Shown here in pieces: positions 21,766 to 21,783 of a stretch of DNA of 21,783 bases. The notes below the pieces were generated by a model. It did no database searches and was not told the origin of the DNA. It worked only from the letters and a program-made list of their open reading frames with translations. The stretch's first letter is position 1. Each line of letters opens with the position of its first letter. Made by a program: the position numbers and the translations under genes. Source of the DNA: Prevotella sp. UBA2850 (lineage in GTDB: Bacteria; Bacteroidota; Bacteroidia; Bacteroidales; Bacteroidaceae); contig DEFO01000045.1 in NCBI GenBank assembly GCA_002350805.1, positions 1-21,783 of the forward strand. Direction: 5' to 3'.

Positions 21766-21783
21766 ACATTGCAGCTATATTTC

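Overview
The window looks like a chromosomal segment of a Prevotella-type member of the Bacteroidales. The evidence is a SusC/SusD pair, lipoproteins with acidic residues right after the lipid-modified Cys, promoters of the Bacteroidetes TAnnTTTG type (TAACTTTG, TATCTTTG, TATCTTTG) without strong Shine-Dalgarno sequences, and AT-rich heptad/tetradecad-type intergenic repeats. The genus is inferred from overall style only.

Region 1 (1-17490) is a divergent polysaccharide utilisation locus (PUL). The minus-strand arm, read from 9762 leftwards, is susC, susD, a lipoprotein with two DUF4859-like domains, a large lipoprotein (BACON, zincin-like HEIGH domain of DUF6055 type, DUF4859-like C terminus), and a CotH-kinase lipoprotein that runs off the left edge. 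The plus-strand arm, from 10034, is three tightly packed periplasmic glycosidases: a GH127/GH146-type beta-L-arabinofuranosidase, a retaining-type GH97 (alpha-galactosidase or beta-L-arabinopyranosidase type) and a GH127 beta-L-arabinofuranosidase with all zinc and catalytic residues. The 271-bp divergent promoter region holds two mirror-image pairs of TTTGGAC-type half-sites. Each pair has 21-bp spacing and each lies 31 bp from its -7 element, so one AraC/HTCS-like activator probably drives both arms. No regulator gene is present. The enzyme set (two beta-L-arabinofuranosidases, a retaining GH97, a protease-like surface lipoprotein) fits an arabinosylated plant glycan. I propose extensin-like hydroxyproline-rich glycoproteins as a candidate; this is a hypothesis, not a demonstration.

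Region 2 (17560-18530) is a single cation diffusion facilitator gene with its own promoter and zinc-type HxxxD sites.

Region 3 (18531-19705) is about 1.2 kb without credible genes. It is a mosaic of direct repeats and hairpins between convergent genes.

Region 4 (19706-21543, minus strand) is a small nucleotide/DNA-repair flavoured cluster: a chimeric fragment (start of a deoxyribosyltransferase-like gene fused to a Nudix C terminus), an unrecognised 190-aa protein, an intact nucleoside 2-deoxyribosyltransferase-like protein, and a Vsr endonuclease. The Vsr zinc loop contains an insertion built partly from the dispersed ATTGTCAATTA repeat also seen next to susC. A 70-bp direct duplication links the chimera to the intact deoxyribosyltransferase-like gene, marking a recent rearrangement. 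The last 225 bp hold only small hairpins.
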